DNA of 64,000 bases from Cichorium intybus (lineage: Eukaryota; Streptophyta; Magnoliopsida; Asterales; Asteraceae): the NCBI GenBank assembly GCA_023525715.1, contig CM042010.1, positions 61,307,729 through 61,371,728 of the forward strand. The letters are read 5' to 3'. Within the stretch, counting starts at the first letter, position 1. The number at the start of each line of letters is the position of its first letter. Positions 1-12,334 of the stretch are shown here, in pieces. Position numbers and translations under genes: made by a program. The notes beneath the pieces were generated by a model, which saw nothing but the letters and a program-made list of their open reading frames with translations, did not search any database and was not told the origin of the DNA.

Positions 1-313
1 GTGTAAGCCAAACGAACCGTGCCGATGAGTCACGTTTTAGAACCATTTGGAGAAGAGACGGAGATATTGTAGAGTAGATCCATAGTTTGACTACGGAATC
101 GACTTTCCGCCATTCCGGGTTGTTTGGTTTGGGAGTCGGATCGTCATAAGAAGCGTTGATGTGGTCGGAGACATCATAAGCATCGCAATGTGTGGAGAAA
201 AGTTTGTGCCAGGAATCGTAGTTCAACCGGTCTAGATCGAGAAGTAAGGGGATGTGAGCTTTAATATTGGCTATACCGAAAGCTTTGTGATGAGACTCAA
301 CAGGAGCCGCCAT
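1..313 (-). pseudogene. Ty1/copia gag, N-terminal part, runs off the window edge
   Basis: The minus strand is open from an ATG at 313 to the window edge (about 104 codons). It begins MAAPVESHHKAFG and contains the LLDLDRLNYDSWHKLF pattern typical of the gag N-terminus of plant copia elements (UBN2/DUF4219 type). The ATG lies about 100 nt downstream, on the minus strand, of a tRNA-Met primer-binding site and an LTR, which is the normal copia order LTR-PBS-gag. Gag forms the retrotransposon particle. The rest of the element lies left of the window, so whether it is intact cannot be judged. Confidence 0.75.
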
Positions 314-410
314 GGAAGGAGCGTGATCGATGAGACTGAATATGGAAGGAGCGTGATCGGAGAGGAGTGAGAGGGGGAAGAAGAGAGATTTTAGGAAGGT
401 TGTTTTTGAA

Positions 411-422
411 GCTCTGATACCA
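411..422 (-). promoter_or_regulatory. Primer-binding site of the minus-strand copia element
   Basis: The minus strand reads TGGTATCAGAGC, complementary to the 3' end of initiator tRNA-Met. It lies directly inside the LTR at 423-552. Confidence 0.85.
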
Positions 423-552
423 TATTAAAGAATGAATGATATCATCTTTCTCATTACCAAAAGTGTACATCAGGAACAAACATATATACACGAACATATA
501 AGAGGCCGGATACAATAGTTGGGCCAATAGACATAAAATGGGCTAGACAATT
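423..552 (-). mobile_element. Short copia 5' LTR, outer edge lost
   Basis: About 130 bp is the reverse complement of the LTR at 1289-1428 (same string from TGTAAATTGTCTAGCCC to CATTCATTCTTTAATA, with scattered substitutions). It abuts the primer-binding site. The outer TGTTAG end is missing because the LTR joins directly to an oppositely oriented pol fragment near 553-560. Confidence 0.8.
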
Positions 553-557
553 TACAC

Positions 558-1250
558 TACTCTATTCCGCAGTCTTGCAGGCGCCCTCCAGTACCTCACA
601 TTCACAAGACCTGACATTGCCTTTGCTGTCAATAAAGTATGCCTATACATGCATGACCCTCGAAAGCCACATCTTAATGTTTTCAAGCAGATTCTTTGCT
701 ACATACGCGGCACTATTGATCACGGCCTGCAGCTTTACCCTTCTCCCAATCTTTCCCTTACCGCATACTCAGACGCCGACTGGGGAGGATGCCCTGTCAC
801 CAAGGTCAACATCAGGGTACTGTGTGTTCCTAGGTGACGACGAGCTACTTTAGTTTAGTTTCCGAAAAAAGCATAAAGCCCGGTAACCTAGTCTCGTGGT
901 CCTCCAAACGACAGCATGTTGTCTCACGCTCTAATGCCGAAGCTGAATACCGTGGAGTTGCCAACACTGTCGCAGAAACATCATGGTTATGCAACCTCCT
1001 TCTTGAGCTCCACTGCCCCACTCCCAAGGCCACGATTGTATATTGTGATAACGTCAGTGCGGTCTATATGACCGCCAATCCCGTTCAGCACCAACGAACC
1101 AAACACGTTGAGATCGATATTCATTTTGTTCGTGATAAGGTTGCTATCGGACACATTCTGTTCTTCATGTCCCGTCCAACTCTCAATATGCCTATATCTT
1201 CACCAAGGGGTTTCCTTCATCTCTTTTCTATGATTTTCGCTCCGGTTTAA
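558..1250 (+). pseudogene. Copia pol 3' fragment: end of reverse transcriptase plus RNase H, frameshifted
   Basis: The translation shows SLAGALQYLTFTRPDIAFAV, then AYSDADWGGCP, then after a frame change STSGYCVFLGD, LVSWSSKRQHVVSRSNAEAE and a TKHVEIDIHFVRDKV ending. These are the conserved RT-tail and RNase H blocks of Ty1/copia. The frame breaks near 790-840 by a small deletion in the DTRRSTSGYC region, and the C-terminus is also shifted. The upstream part of the element is missing: the fragment starts abruptly next to the inverted LTR. It cannot be functional. Confidence 0.85.
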
Positions 1251-1278
1251 ACGTTCGTCATCCGACCCAGGTTCAAAC

Positions 1279-1428
1279 TGCGGGGGGATGTTAGTGTAAA
1301 TTGTCTAGCCCATTTTGTGTCTATTGGCCCAACTATTGTATCCGGCCTCTTATATGTTCGTGTATATATGTTTGTTCCCGATGTACAGTTTTGGTAATGA
1401 GAAAGATGATATCATTCATTCTTTAATA
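1279..1428 (+). mobile_element. Copia 3' LTR with polypurine tract
   Basis: A purine run, gcggggggа-like (1280-1288), precedes an LTR that starts TGTTAGTGTAAATTG at 1289 and ends near 1428 (CATTCATTCTTTAATA), about 140 bp. It follows the RNase H fragment in the correct order. Together with the inverted copy at 423-552 it shows two elements of one family in head-to-head arrangement. Confidence 0.8.
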
Positions 1429-1432
1429 AAAA

Positions 1433-1459
1433 CTAGTGGGGTCCCGTGCGATGCACGGG
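1433..1459 (-). mobile_element. Probable Helitron 3' terminus
   Basis: On the minus strand a 7-bp stem (CCCGTGC-ATC-GCACGGG, plus coordinates 1443-1459) is followed 6 nt later by CTAG and then T. This matches the Helitron 3' end: hairpin, CTRR, insertion between A and T. On the plus strand the flank is A followed by CTAG at 1433-1436. The 5' TC end would lie at a higher coordinate and I could not fix it. Captured gene fragments just inside the end, on the same strand, support the call. Confidence 0.6.
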
Positions 1460-1939
1460 TTCCGTCAGTTCTGTAGGTGGCGCAGCTCGTTGAGTGGGTT
1501 GGGGCGGAAGGAGAAGTGTTATAAGCTCAAACTACTTTATAAAGAGCATATGAAAGCCGTGGTCAACATTTGCGTTTTCCATCCAAGAGGGTGTTTCACA
1601 ACACACTGGATCCATTCCACAAACCACAGTTCTGTATCCTATCACCACAACATGTTGACTTTTGTTGCAAATCATGAAAGAAATCTCTAAAAAAACATTT
1701 TCATGGTAATCAAAATGGTTTTTATGATACCAAAAATAAATAAAATGTTTCTTTAGTGGAAGTGATTGACTATTAACTAAATATATAAATGCCCATCAAT
1801 GACCGTAAAATAGAGGAATCATGTTAACCAAAATCAATACAATTAATATTTTTAAAAGTGAGAGATGTATACCAAACTTTTCGTGCCTGACTTTCTGGCC
1901 TAAACGAAATTCAAATTAAGCATTTTGAAAAGCTTGGGC

Positions 1940-2650
1940 TTATATTGATGGAGCCAATGAATCTGCGTCAAGTTTGGAAACCTGATGACGTAATTCAGCT
2001 GCCAGTGAATAGTTTTCATTCTCAATTGCATTTTGCAGGTCTGCTCTGAAGAAGGAGAAGAAAGAATTTAGAAAATGAAAAAAGAATAACGAAAAACAAC
2101 AGAAAATACCATAAATTTTATAAATATAAAAAAGATGACATTATGTGAAAATTACCGTAAGCGCAACAACCTTATACCCTTGTCTTGAGCTTCACTTTTT
2201 ATAGATAATCCCCTCTTTGTTTCTTGCTGCTTAATCACTTCAGCTTCAACCTGATATGAATAAATGAAAAATGAATAAATTCTTAGATTGTGTGTAATAC
2301 AATGTATAGTTTTAAGTCTATTGTATGTATAATAGATTATTAGATTATCAAACCTCATTGAGCTTGTTTCTCAATTGTTTTGCAATATCATACTCCTCCA
2401 AGTTCAATGCATACTGCAAATAAGAGAATATATAAAAGTAAAACTCAATAGCAAATAATTGTTAAAATAAAAAACAATAACACAAACAATGAAGCATGTG
2501 AAAAACCTGTACTCTAGTAGCCAAATCCAACTGGTAAAAGAATACCAAAATATCCTCATTGGCACTTTCACTACGCTCTAAACCCTGTTTACTTCCTCCT
2601 TTAAAAAGCCAACCTGCTTCAACCCTTGTATTTCTTTGTCCGGATATATT
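1940..2650 (-). pseudogene. CLPF: Captured fragment of a plastid ClpF-like (UVR-motif) gene, four exons with introns
   Basis: Four minus-strand blocks join in frame through GT-AG introns: exon a about 2650-2507 (RVEAGWLFKGG ... SESANEDILVFFYQLDLATR), exon b 2413-2354 (YALNLEEYDIAKQLRNKLNE), exon c 2250-2156 (ends KSEAQDKGIRLLRLR), exon d 2046-1940 (ADLQNAIENENYSLAAELRH, then a stop). The last block is a UVR motif. From memory the order resembles Arabidopsis ClpF (At2g03390), a plastid Clp-protease adaptor, but this was not searched. The N-terminal region and the C-terminal YccV-like domain are absent, so it is a fragment. Retained introns show it is a genomic copy, not a processed one. It lies inside the presumed Helitron, in the Helitron's orientation. 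Confidence 0.65.
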
Positions 2651-2804
2651 TGAAGGGGTTGTAAACGGATAAGTTTGTACACATTAGTGTGAAAGGAATC
2701 TTTTTTCAACATTTTGATAGTAGATTGAACAATCCCATACTATCTCTCTTAACATTTGGTTAATTTAAAAAACAATTTCAGATGAAGATGATAAGGTTAC
2801 ACGT

Positions 2805-2892
2805 AGACCAACACTCCCCCAAATTGGGGCATTTGGCTTCTTCACAAACAGTATGAAGCTTCAATTCCCTATCATAAGTGCTCTTGAAGTCA
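2805..2892 (-). pseudogene. LIP1: Captured exon fragment of lipoyl synthase (LIP1-type)
   Basis: The minus strand encodes [20 protein letters not shown] followed by WS. This contains the C-X4-C-X5-C motif that binds the auxiliary 4Fe-4S cluster of lipoyl synthase, the radical-SAM enzyme that inserts sulfur into octanoyl groups. Only this part of an exon is recognisable. The radical-SAM CX3CX2C part is not present nearby. The fragment lies about 150 bp upstream, same strand, of the ClpF-like fragment, as expected for serial gene capture by a Helitron. Confidence 0.7.
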
Positions 2893-2974
2893 TAGAGACA
2901 CAAAATCAGAAAAACAACGCTGAATTCGACATGCATTAAGTTTTTCTTAACCTTCCAATTAACAATAACACTTA

Positions 2975-4600
2975 GTGTTTGGTTTTTACCTTCGCTTTCT
3001 GCCCAAATCACGCAAAGAAACCAGACAATCGACTTGTTTCTGCACAAACCAGACCTGTACAGCACCACCAGCACCGCCGGCCTTCACCACCGGGCCATTG
3101 TCGACGATCACGCGCACCACCTATCGCGACCTGCACCCACCATCGCCACCGGCGGTGGCTACCTTCTCGAAAATCAAACATGCAGCAACCAAGGCTGCTG
3201 TCCGTCTCCATTTTTTTTTCTGGAATCGCAAACTACAAGATCAGAATCAGCCTTCTCTTCTCGACATTACTGTTGTGGATCTCCGGTGGTCGTCGGTCCT
3301 CGTACCACCGCCTAAGGCGGCGCCGACTTCAATTCTCTCCGACAGCAATGATCGCTGCTGTCCCTCCATCTCTTATCTCTCTCGCTCTACCTATCCCTCC
3401 CTTCTTGATTTCCCTCTTCTATTGATCTCAGATTCACGTACAAACCGGATCGACGTGTGTGTGCGAGCGTGCTTGCGATTGCTACTATACTCATTTTCGT
3501 TTATGAAATCTGTTGCCTTTTACTCTCTATCGTATCTGATTCTCTCATCTCTCTACTTCTCGATTGCAATTTCTCCCTTTTCGATATTGAGGAAAGGCCA
3601 AGGAGAAAGAGCGATGATGACGGAGAGATCATAGATTTACGAATTCCAAAAGCGGTGGTGGTGTAAAAGACGCAAAAGCCAGAAAATGTAGAGTAATCGA
3701 GAAAGTGGGAAGATCCGCGTGGAAAAAAACCCGACCCGAACCCGGATGTTACAAAGAAGCATGTCACAAAAAAAAAATATTACGGGAATTAATATAGAGA
3801 TAAATTACCCTTTGGTAGGCAGCTGGGTCACACCATAAAAAATGTAGTTTTCTGGAATCACGTCTTTGTAAGATTTGGAGAATTAGTACTTAGTCTAATT
3901 GACGTTTTTGCCCCAGGTGTTGGTTTGTGTTTTCCCAGTTGGTTGTGAAGTTATGTGGTTTTTAGATATTGGTTGGGTGATTATGAGTTGATGTAATATA
4001 TAAAAATTGTTTAAGCAATGCTATCGTATTCATTCTTATTATTTTTATTATACTATTACTATAAATTGCCCTTCTTATTGGTAAGTCGATTGTAAAATAT
4101 AAGCAATGTTTTAGTCATAAAATATCAATATTGTTACAAACTCTGCCGTTCTAAAAAAATATTGTTACAAACAAAACAGAGACAAATTATTTTGATATCA
4201 TTGCTTATGACATAACATAAAGGGAAAAATGTTTCTTTTGTAAATATAATTTTTTTCAGAGAACTAATCGTTTGAATAAGATGTAGTAAATAAATCAATA
4301 AACGAGTTACATTCCCACTTTTCGAAATTGAAAAAAATGGAATTGTCTAAATACAAATTTACGTATAAATATCTAACAAATCTGATAATTGACCTATAAA
4401 AATCTGCAATGGTCATATATGAAAAACAAAGACAACTAAAAATAAAAAATGATATTTCCGATGTATAGCAATTTTTTTCCAAATATGATCAAATGTTTCC
4501 GATAGGGAACTCCGCATCCCGTTGAACGGTTGAAGGAAGTTAATCACTGTAAGAAATTAATCTCTGGCCGCTCAAGAAAACTAATTGTCATCTGATACTA
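2975..4600. other. No gene recognised; CT-rich then AT-rich sequence
   Basis: 2975-3760 is pyrimidine-rich on the plus strand and open in several frames. None of the translations shows a domain, and the composition resembles a 5' untranslated or promoter stretch, perhaps also captured. From 3760 to 4600 the sequence is AT-rich with no feature I can support. Confidence 0.4.
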
Positions 4601-4626
4601 TTCGTCGAAACGAAATAAATTGTTGT

Positions 4627-4654
4627 CCGCTACATTGTGCGGGTACGCACCTAG
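4627..4654 (+). mobile_element. Helitron-like 3' end
   Basis: CCGC-TACATTGT-GCGG followed by GTACGCAC and CTAG (4651-4654). It belongs to the same end family as the minus-strand copies at 16442, 16612 and 16857. The base after CTAG is A rather than T, so the exact insertion site is uncertain. Confidence 0.4.
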
Positions 4655-4869
4655 AAACGTACGTTCGTATTTAATACCATGTAGCAATGTACGTTATTTA
4701 TATTATTTTAATGGTGTTATAATGCAGTATAATATATTTTGGAAATGATACTAATCATTAAAACCATATTATACGCCGACCAGAAACTATTGATCAAAAC
4801 TCGTTGTTCGACGTTTGATGAAAGAAAACTAATCTCCGCCAAGAAACAATTCACGTAAATGAAATTAAT

Positions 4870-4900
4870 CACCGTCTGCTGCATTGCGCGGGTACACACC

Positions 4901-4903
<3 letters not shown>
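4870..4903 (+). mobile_element. Second Helitron-like end abutting a TA microsatellite
   Basis: GCATTGCGCGGGTACACACC followed by TATTATATA. It is nearly the same end sequence as at 4627-4654, but with CTAT in place of CTAG. It sits directly against a (TA)n tract, a favoured Helitron target. Confidence 0.35.
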
Positions 4904-4979
<76 letters not shown>

Positions 4980-5000
4980 AATGCTATTTAAATGTTATTT

Positions 5001-5072
<72 letters not shown>
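4904..5072. repeat. Two (TA)n microsatellites
   Basis: Tracts at 4904-4976 and 5009-5072 are separated by a 32-bp spacer. The AAATGCTATT motif follows each tract, which suggests a duplicated block. Confidence 0.95.
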
Positions 5073-5075
<3 letters not shown>

Positions 5076-5560
5076 GCTATTTTATGTAATTTACCTTTTA
5101 AATTAAAAAAAAGGTTATTCAAGCTTATTTAAATTATTTAACTCATTGAATAATACAAATATCACACACATAAAATTCATACCATATGATTTATAAATTA
5201 ACACATGCTAATTTTAGAAACATTATTATTCCAAAAAATAGTGATTCTCTAGAATTAATATTGCAATAGTTACGACAGTTGATCATGAATCAAATTCAAC
5301 ACATATTATGATCAACTTGGTGTCTAACTTGTTATCCGCGTGACCCCATAAGATCATATATTATTTGCAATATTATTCTATGATTATACTTGGGCATATT
5401 GATCCAACACATGTAAGGTGATGCATCCTAATGTGTCAGATGTTAATCACTGTTTAGGGTTTTCATCATGAAATCCATTAAATGCTTGGTGGTGAGTGTA
5501 CTATTTTATAATATTTTTTTGAAATCGTCTCACCAAAAGACTTTTCAAATCTTATATATA
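5073..5560. other. AT-rich sequence, no feature recognised
   Basis: No domain, RNA gene or repeat structure was seen here. Confidence 0.4.
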
Positions 5561-5629
5561 AATTGTTCCCTCCACTCACGTCTCTTACGATCTCTTAAAC
5601 TCTCAGTCATCTTCTTCATCTTCAATCTT

Positions 5630-7730
5630 ATACTCTCTCTTCTTCATCCATGGCGTCATCCTTCTGAGATCAAACCTGCATCCTGTAACTACCAAGTTGT
5701 TCTGAATCCCTATGTTTACCATCCTACTGTATCCATAATTACTGAATTCCTCAACAACATTCCTCTTCGAAAACACCTAACCAAATCTACGAACACCATT
5801 CATCTGTCAAATATTTAGAAAGTTTACACAACAGCCATTGTAGATAAAAGCGTCGATACCATTCACTTCCACCTGATCAATGGTACATCGGTCATTCTTC
5901 AGAAGAATACATTCCCAAAAGCTATTGGTTTTCCTCCTGCTATCCCAATGCTTTCTTTCGTCACCTAAACTTCAATCAAATCAAAGGTTTTCTTAACGCG
6001 ATCGGTTATGAAGAAAACTTGAAGCAGATGAGATAATTCAAGGAAGCATTTCTTCCCCCAAACTAACAATTACTTGCTCACTTAGGTGCTGTTTGTTTAC
6101 CTGAAGAAGCTCTTTTTGACATCTTTTGCGCACACGTTTTACCTCGCAAGACTGTTTGTATTTTAGAAGACCAAAACCTAAAAAGGTCTGTGCGGCCTCT
6201 TATTGGCGTAGACTTAGAACTATCTCTTCTTGGGTCTTCTAACCTCTTCTAACCCCAAAATATTACATTTTAACCCTAAATAAATAGTGTTTTTTTCAAT
6301 TACATCGTGCGACTTCTACAACAACCGTTACTTCTAATCCTAAAAAATAAAACTTCTTTTTTATACTTGTACTTTTCTAATTTTTTTTATTTATTTTTAT
6401 AAAACTTTAATTTTTTTAACTAATGGTTGTGATTTTTTATCAATATTAGTTTTCCGAAGTAAAAATATGGACAATTGTTGAGTTTATGTTTATCCTTTTA
6501 TAAATGTTATATGTGATATTTTATTTGTATTCTTGTTCTAAATAAATAAAATATTTTAAAATATATAATCTTGTATCTTCTAACAAAAATGCCACACTTT
6601 TAAGGCCTTCATTTGTCATATTTTATGTTTGGTTTAATTATTTTTCCTTACGTATACATTATTTATTTTTCTATGTTTTCAAACAAATAAAGATAAATTT
6701 GTAAAACTTTTAAAAAATGTCATAAACTTAGAAAAAGGTCTTAAATTCGTTAATATCATATAATAGAGGTCTTTTTCTTGTAAATGATACTCATAAACTA
6801 TTTGAAATATACAAATATATTTTAACATTACGTTTTTGGTTCACAATCTTACGCAAATTTTTAGCTTTACAAACTATTTGTAACTCCAACTTTGGATACG
6901 CAAATTTTATTCTTTATTATTTAAAAATAAATGTCTGCTTTGATCCTTAAATTCGTTAATATCATAAACTGAACATACTCATATGTTTTACTTAAAAAAC
7001 AGTTAATTTAAATTGTAGTTTATTTTCACGGCCTACAGACTTTAAAAAACAAAGAGTTTTCTTCTTGCAGACTGTAGACGTTTAGTCCACCTTTTCTTCT
7101 GCATATGTTCTGTAGACATGGTCCGCAGACTGCAGACTTTTTACCTCTTCAAAAACAAACAGCACCTTAGTCATCAGTTGGTTATCCGGATTGACTGGAG
7201 GAGCTGATTCTTTGAATCAAAACTGGTTAGAAATTTTGTGGGGACTTTTCAAGGGTAAAGAAGTTGATATTGGCACAACCGTATGGAACGATTTTAAGAA
7301 ATTTAGTTTTGGAAACAAGGACGCAATACCGTCGGCTTGGTTTTGGGCATTGTGCTTGAAGCATCTGCACAAGTCTCTATAGCTTCCCATTGAAGCAGGT
7401 CTACCATGATTCGAGGCTAGACAAATCCGACGTTACAATGCGCCTACCGAGCATCCTGCTCAAGGGAAAAACCTTCGTCTTCCCTCTACGATGACCAACT
7501 TAGTTCTGGTTGATTCCAAATACCTTGCTCTCCACTTTACAAAAACGGCTCAATCAAAACCAATTGAGCCTTCCCCTTTTGTATCCACATTCGGGCCAAC
7601 CTCTTCATGCTCGCTCGGATTGACCAAGAAGCAAGCAAAGAAATCAACCATTCCTCCGAAAAAGCCGTCCAATATCGATGATTCCCAGATGAAAGAAGAC
7701 GTTTGTCACGTTCGAGACCGTTGAACCAAT
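5630..7730 (+). pseudogene. Decayed retroelement gag-like gene, interrupted by a MITE
   Basis: Plus-strand pieces read as one degenerate protein with stops: a HPTVSIITEFLNNIPLRKHL block (5720-5800), a frame-shifted FLNAIGYEENLKQM block (about 5990-6035), then after the MITE ADSLNQNWLEILWGLFKGKE (about 7200-7260) and a Pro/Lys-rich tail to 7724. The spacing resembles the gag-like N-terminal protein of some Asteraceae copia repeats, which carry similar GFLNxxGY and DxxxLxWxxF patterns. I recall this family only loosely. Stops and frameshifts rule out function. Confidence 0.35.
6085..7166. mobile_element. PIF/Harbinger-type non-autonomous element (1,082 bp)
   Basis: The ends are inverted: GGTGCTGTTTGTTTACCTGAAG at the left, and the complement of CTCTTCAAAAACAAACAGCACC at the right. 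The element is flanked by TTA at 6082-6084 and 7167-7169. A 3-bp TTA duplication with GGxxxTGTTTG ends is the signature of PIF/Harbinger and Tourist MITEs. Subterminal repeats of a GCAGACTGCAGAC type occur near the right end. No transposase ORF is present. It splits the gag-like gene. Confidence 0.8.
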
Positions 7731-8198
7731 GATGAAATTTAAGCGACTTAGAAAACAACAGGTAAGTCATTCGATTTGCTTGTTCTGTCATTTATCCTAC
7801 ATTCCGACGGCAGACCCTGTTGCACACCATTGACTCTCAACAATTTAGCGGTGATAATACTGCTAGATCAGTAGTAACCTAAGCATGCTATTTGATTTAT
7901 CAATGATATGTCATGATTGTCATCTCAATATTACACGGGTAAAACCTTATTAAAAATATCGATTTTCTCTTTATAGAACTTCAAGTGATTCATATTTAGT
8001 CCCCAAACACTCGGACGTTTATAAATTTGACTCTGTTAGAGAAAATATGTCATTCATTGTCATTGCACAATCAAATCCCACTGCTTTGTTGTCGATATTT
8101 ATATCTGCCAGAACTTTGGTTTTGACCAAAGGAAATACTAACGAGCTCAACATCAAAACCAGCCTATATTAATAAGTGGTTATGTTAGGACCCATTCT
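7731..8198. other. No feature recognised
   Basis: AT-rich sequence between the decayed gag-like gene and the copia LTR. I see nothing I can name. Confidence 0.4.
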
Positions 8199-8896
8199 TG
8201 TTGGAATTAGTGTCCAATGTCATTAACTAGTGGTAATATTTCTAATAATAGGAGGGTCGTTTTGGGTTGCCCTCGTGACCTAGAAAAACAAACAACGTCA
8301 GAAAAATATGAAAGGATGATGAGTTTATTAATTTATTGAGAAATAAATTAATTAGAAACTAAATCAGTAAATTAATTGATAAATTAATTTGGAATCAATT
8401 AAAGGGATTGAATTGTAATTAGTTAAAGGTTTAATTAATAGAAACAAGAGGTGCGACCACCAAAAGGCTCCTTAAGTTTGAAACCCTAGGAGCCTTGCGG
8501 TATAAATAGAGGCATTGGGTTTCAAACCTAAGGCATCCCAAACCTTAAGTGAGCCGCCAACCTCCTCTCTCTCCTCCCTTTCTGCGATTTCTCATCCCTC
8601 TCTAGGGTTTGAGTTTTTTGAGTTTTCTACCTCCTTTCCCAAGTGGAATACTAATCTGTCTATTTTTTTTGGAGATCCTGGGTGTGAATCATCAGAGCCT
8701 GTTCACCCTTGCAATCGTGGCCTTGACCAGAAATCAAAGAAGTAGACTTGCTGAGGTATATTCTATTTATGATTTAAAGTTGCTCTAATTGATATGAACT
8801 GCATGATCCTGGACAATGTTCATGGATATTATGTGATTTGATCTTGTTAGTATTCCACTGCATGTGTTTATGTGTTTATATGATCGAATCCCAGCA
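8199..8896 (+). mobile_element. Copia 5' LTR (698 bp)
   Basis: It starts TGTTGGAATTAGTG and ends CCCAGCA. A promoter-like TATAAATAG lies at about 8502-8510, followed by a CT-rich transcribed region. It is followed at once by a primer-binding site, which fixes it as a 5' LTR. The internal region is lost beyond a few hundred bases, and no 3' LTR is seen. Confidence 0.75.
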
Positions 8897-8897
8897 G

Positions 8898-8913
8898 TGG
8901 TATAAGAGCCAGG
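8898..8913 (+). promoter_or_regulatory. Primer-binding site (tRNA-Met type)
   Basis: TGGTATAAGAGCCAGG matches the usual TGGTATCAGAGCC with one change, two bases after the LTR end. Confidence 0.75.
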
Positions 8914-9925
8914 TTCCGTATGTTATCTGCACTTTGATCTTAAATTGCCGAATATGATTTCATGTTGCATGTTGTTTTCAAAATTTCTAAGGATAATATG
9001 CTAGAATTATTTGAATTAACATGTTATGATCTTAGGGTTTATGCTAGAAACTTGAATGTTAATATGCATGCTTGAAATTTTCGACATTTAGCTAATTTCT
9101 TTATGCCTCCATGCTTGTGTCGACTTTTCCTAGGGTTTAGGAAGGGTTTTATGTGCCTTGCATGCTTTTGGTGGCTAAGGTTACTGCCCTGGATTGTCTT
9201 GAAAGTTTCCTAACTTGCTTACTTGCCTTATATGACATATTGCCTTATTATGATTATTTCTTATAGGGATTTATTTATAAATAATTTTTAAAAGAGTATT
9301 AATTAATAGAACATACAAAGCAATTACTAAAATGATTAATTGAATGATTAACTGATTAATTGATAGAACATACAAAGCAATTACTAAAATGATTTATTCA
9401 TTAATGAATATCCAAAAAAAATAAATCAGCAAACAATTTGACTTAATCATCAATGATTAACTAGTAAAACAAAAAAATGATAAGTAACATGTTTATTTAT
9501 TAATTAGTACCAAGAAAAACAGAAATCGGCAAGCAATCTAATTTACTTATTAATGTTTCTCTTGAGCATTTCATCGAGCATTTCGCATATTTATTAACTA
9601 GTAAAATAAAAAATGACAAATAATAGTTAAATTAAATCACAAGTTTCACTTGAGCATTTCATTGAGCAGTTGGTAGTCAAACATGTAAGTAGAAATTTTG
9701 ATAAAAAAGAGCATAAAAAATTGTGAGACCGAGAGAGTTGCAAAGATGAAACAAAGCAGTGCACATGTGTGTACGATGTAGAAACAAAAAAAGCAAGAGA
9801 TTGGGAATCGAGATTAAAGGGATACTTACTGAATCATACTAATATTAATACATAATTGGTACCATCTCCACAGCATACGTCGGCATAGCAATCTCCACAT
9901 AGAACTCATATTCTCATATCCATAG
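8914..9925. other. Copia leader remnant, then AT-rich sequence with a 30-bp duplication
   Basis: 8914 to about 9250 looks like the untranslated leader of the copia element. A 30-bp string starting AGAACATACAAAGCAATTAC is repeated at 9308 and 9365 (57-bp period). The rest shows no feature. Confidence 0.5.
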
Positions 9926-10655
9926 TGTTGGTGATTTTAGTGTCACCAACTCATTTTATGTTTGGAACTAACATATGAGCTAAGGGGCTATTAGTTTGTA
10001 CTCTAATATATGTTCGGGTATGTGCGGCGTGAACGCATAATAAATAGTCGGTTCGACGACAAGTTGGGGGTCTGGGGGCAGCGCCTCGGGTTCGGGGTTT
10101 CCAAAGGGGTCCCGCTATTTCTTGAGGGTGATTATGGTAAAACTGACTAATTTCGTCAGTTTTGGAAACCATGGATTCCTCATTAATTCGTGACTTGTTC
10201 CCAAAGAAACCGATGACGGCAACCCTAAAGCGCATGACGGCTAACCCTAGACAAAACCCTATCACTCGTTTATTATAAAAACGGCTCTCCTTTTCATACG
10301 AACTTAGATTCCATAGCAATTTGGCTTACGTTTTCTATGCCTAGACTCGTAAGTGTTGCCTTGGGATTATCCTAGGCTGAATTTCTTGTAACCCAAGCAT
10401 AGGGTAGAAATATCAGTTCAGAAAGTGTTCACACGATCCAAGGGGTATCCAGATCTCCACTCAAACCCTACGCAACTTATAACACCTAGTTCCAATATTC
10501 AAATTGGAAATACAAATTCCTCTCCATAAAAAGGTAACCCTAATTCCTAATAGCATGATCCAAAGGAATTCTCACGTAATCCCCGATGACCACCAATGTT
10601 TTCCATTTTACTTCGTCATCATGGTGCCTAACTTCACCGGTACGATCTCCCAACA
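9926..10655 (+). mobile_element. Probable solo copia LTR (730 bp)
   Basis: It starts TGTTGGTGATTTTAGTG and ends TCCCAACA, giving the TGTTGG/CCAACA terminal inversion usual for copia LTRs. TATTATAAAAACGGC near 10272 could be the promoter. Neither a primer-binding site nor a purine tract flanks it. The 5-bp flanks differ (catag and cgatc), so a deletion or unequal exchange is likely. Confidence 0.5.
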
Positions 10656-11810
<1,155 letters not shown>

Positions 11811-12334
11811 TGTAACACCCGGCTTTTAAAACAAAAACACCCCTGAAAATTTTTCATTTAAAACATAGGTTTCAGTACTTAAAACCATAAACAAAGGGGT
11901 ATATTTTAATAAAAACGGGTACAAGCGTATCAAGGAGTATACAAATATAGTAACCTCCATATAAGCCGGGCTGCTACTGACAGCATCTACAAGTCCACTT
12001 CTTGAGTCACGGACTTTATCCTTACCCTTCTCAGGGTTATGCTAACCTGCAGGGACATTTAACAAACGGTATGAGCTACAAAGCTCAGTGAGTAATCGTA
12101 TCTGCAAATAACACGTATAAAAATACATTCATATATAATTTCCTATATATGATCGATCTATCAACCGTATATCTCTGTCCGGATATCGGTCCCAAACACC
12201 TAGCCGTTCTGGCTAACCATATGTCTTAGGATTGCCCATCCTATTGCATAGTCTTACGGGTTGTTACTTGCATACATTTCTGTCCCATTTTTCTTGGTCA
12301 TAATTGACCGCATCGTATTTCATGCCTATTTCAG

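Noticed and set aside
2975..3767. Several ORFs of 60-219 codons
   Set aside because: Low-complexity CT-rich translation in competing frames, no domain. Possibly captured 5' UTR but not supported as a gene.
9926..10655. Intact solo LTR with target duplication
   Set aside because: The flanking 5-mers differ, so only a probable LTR was called.
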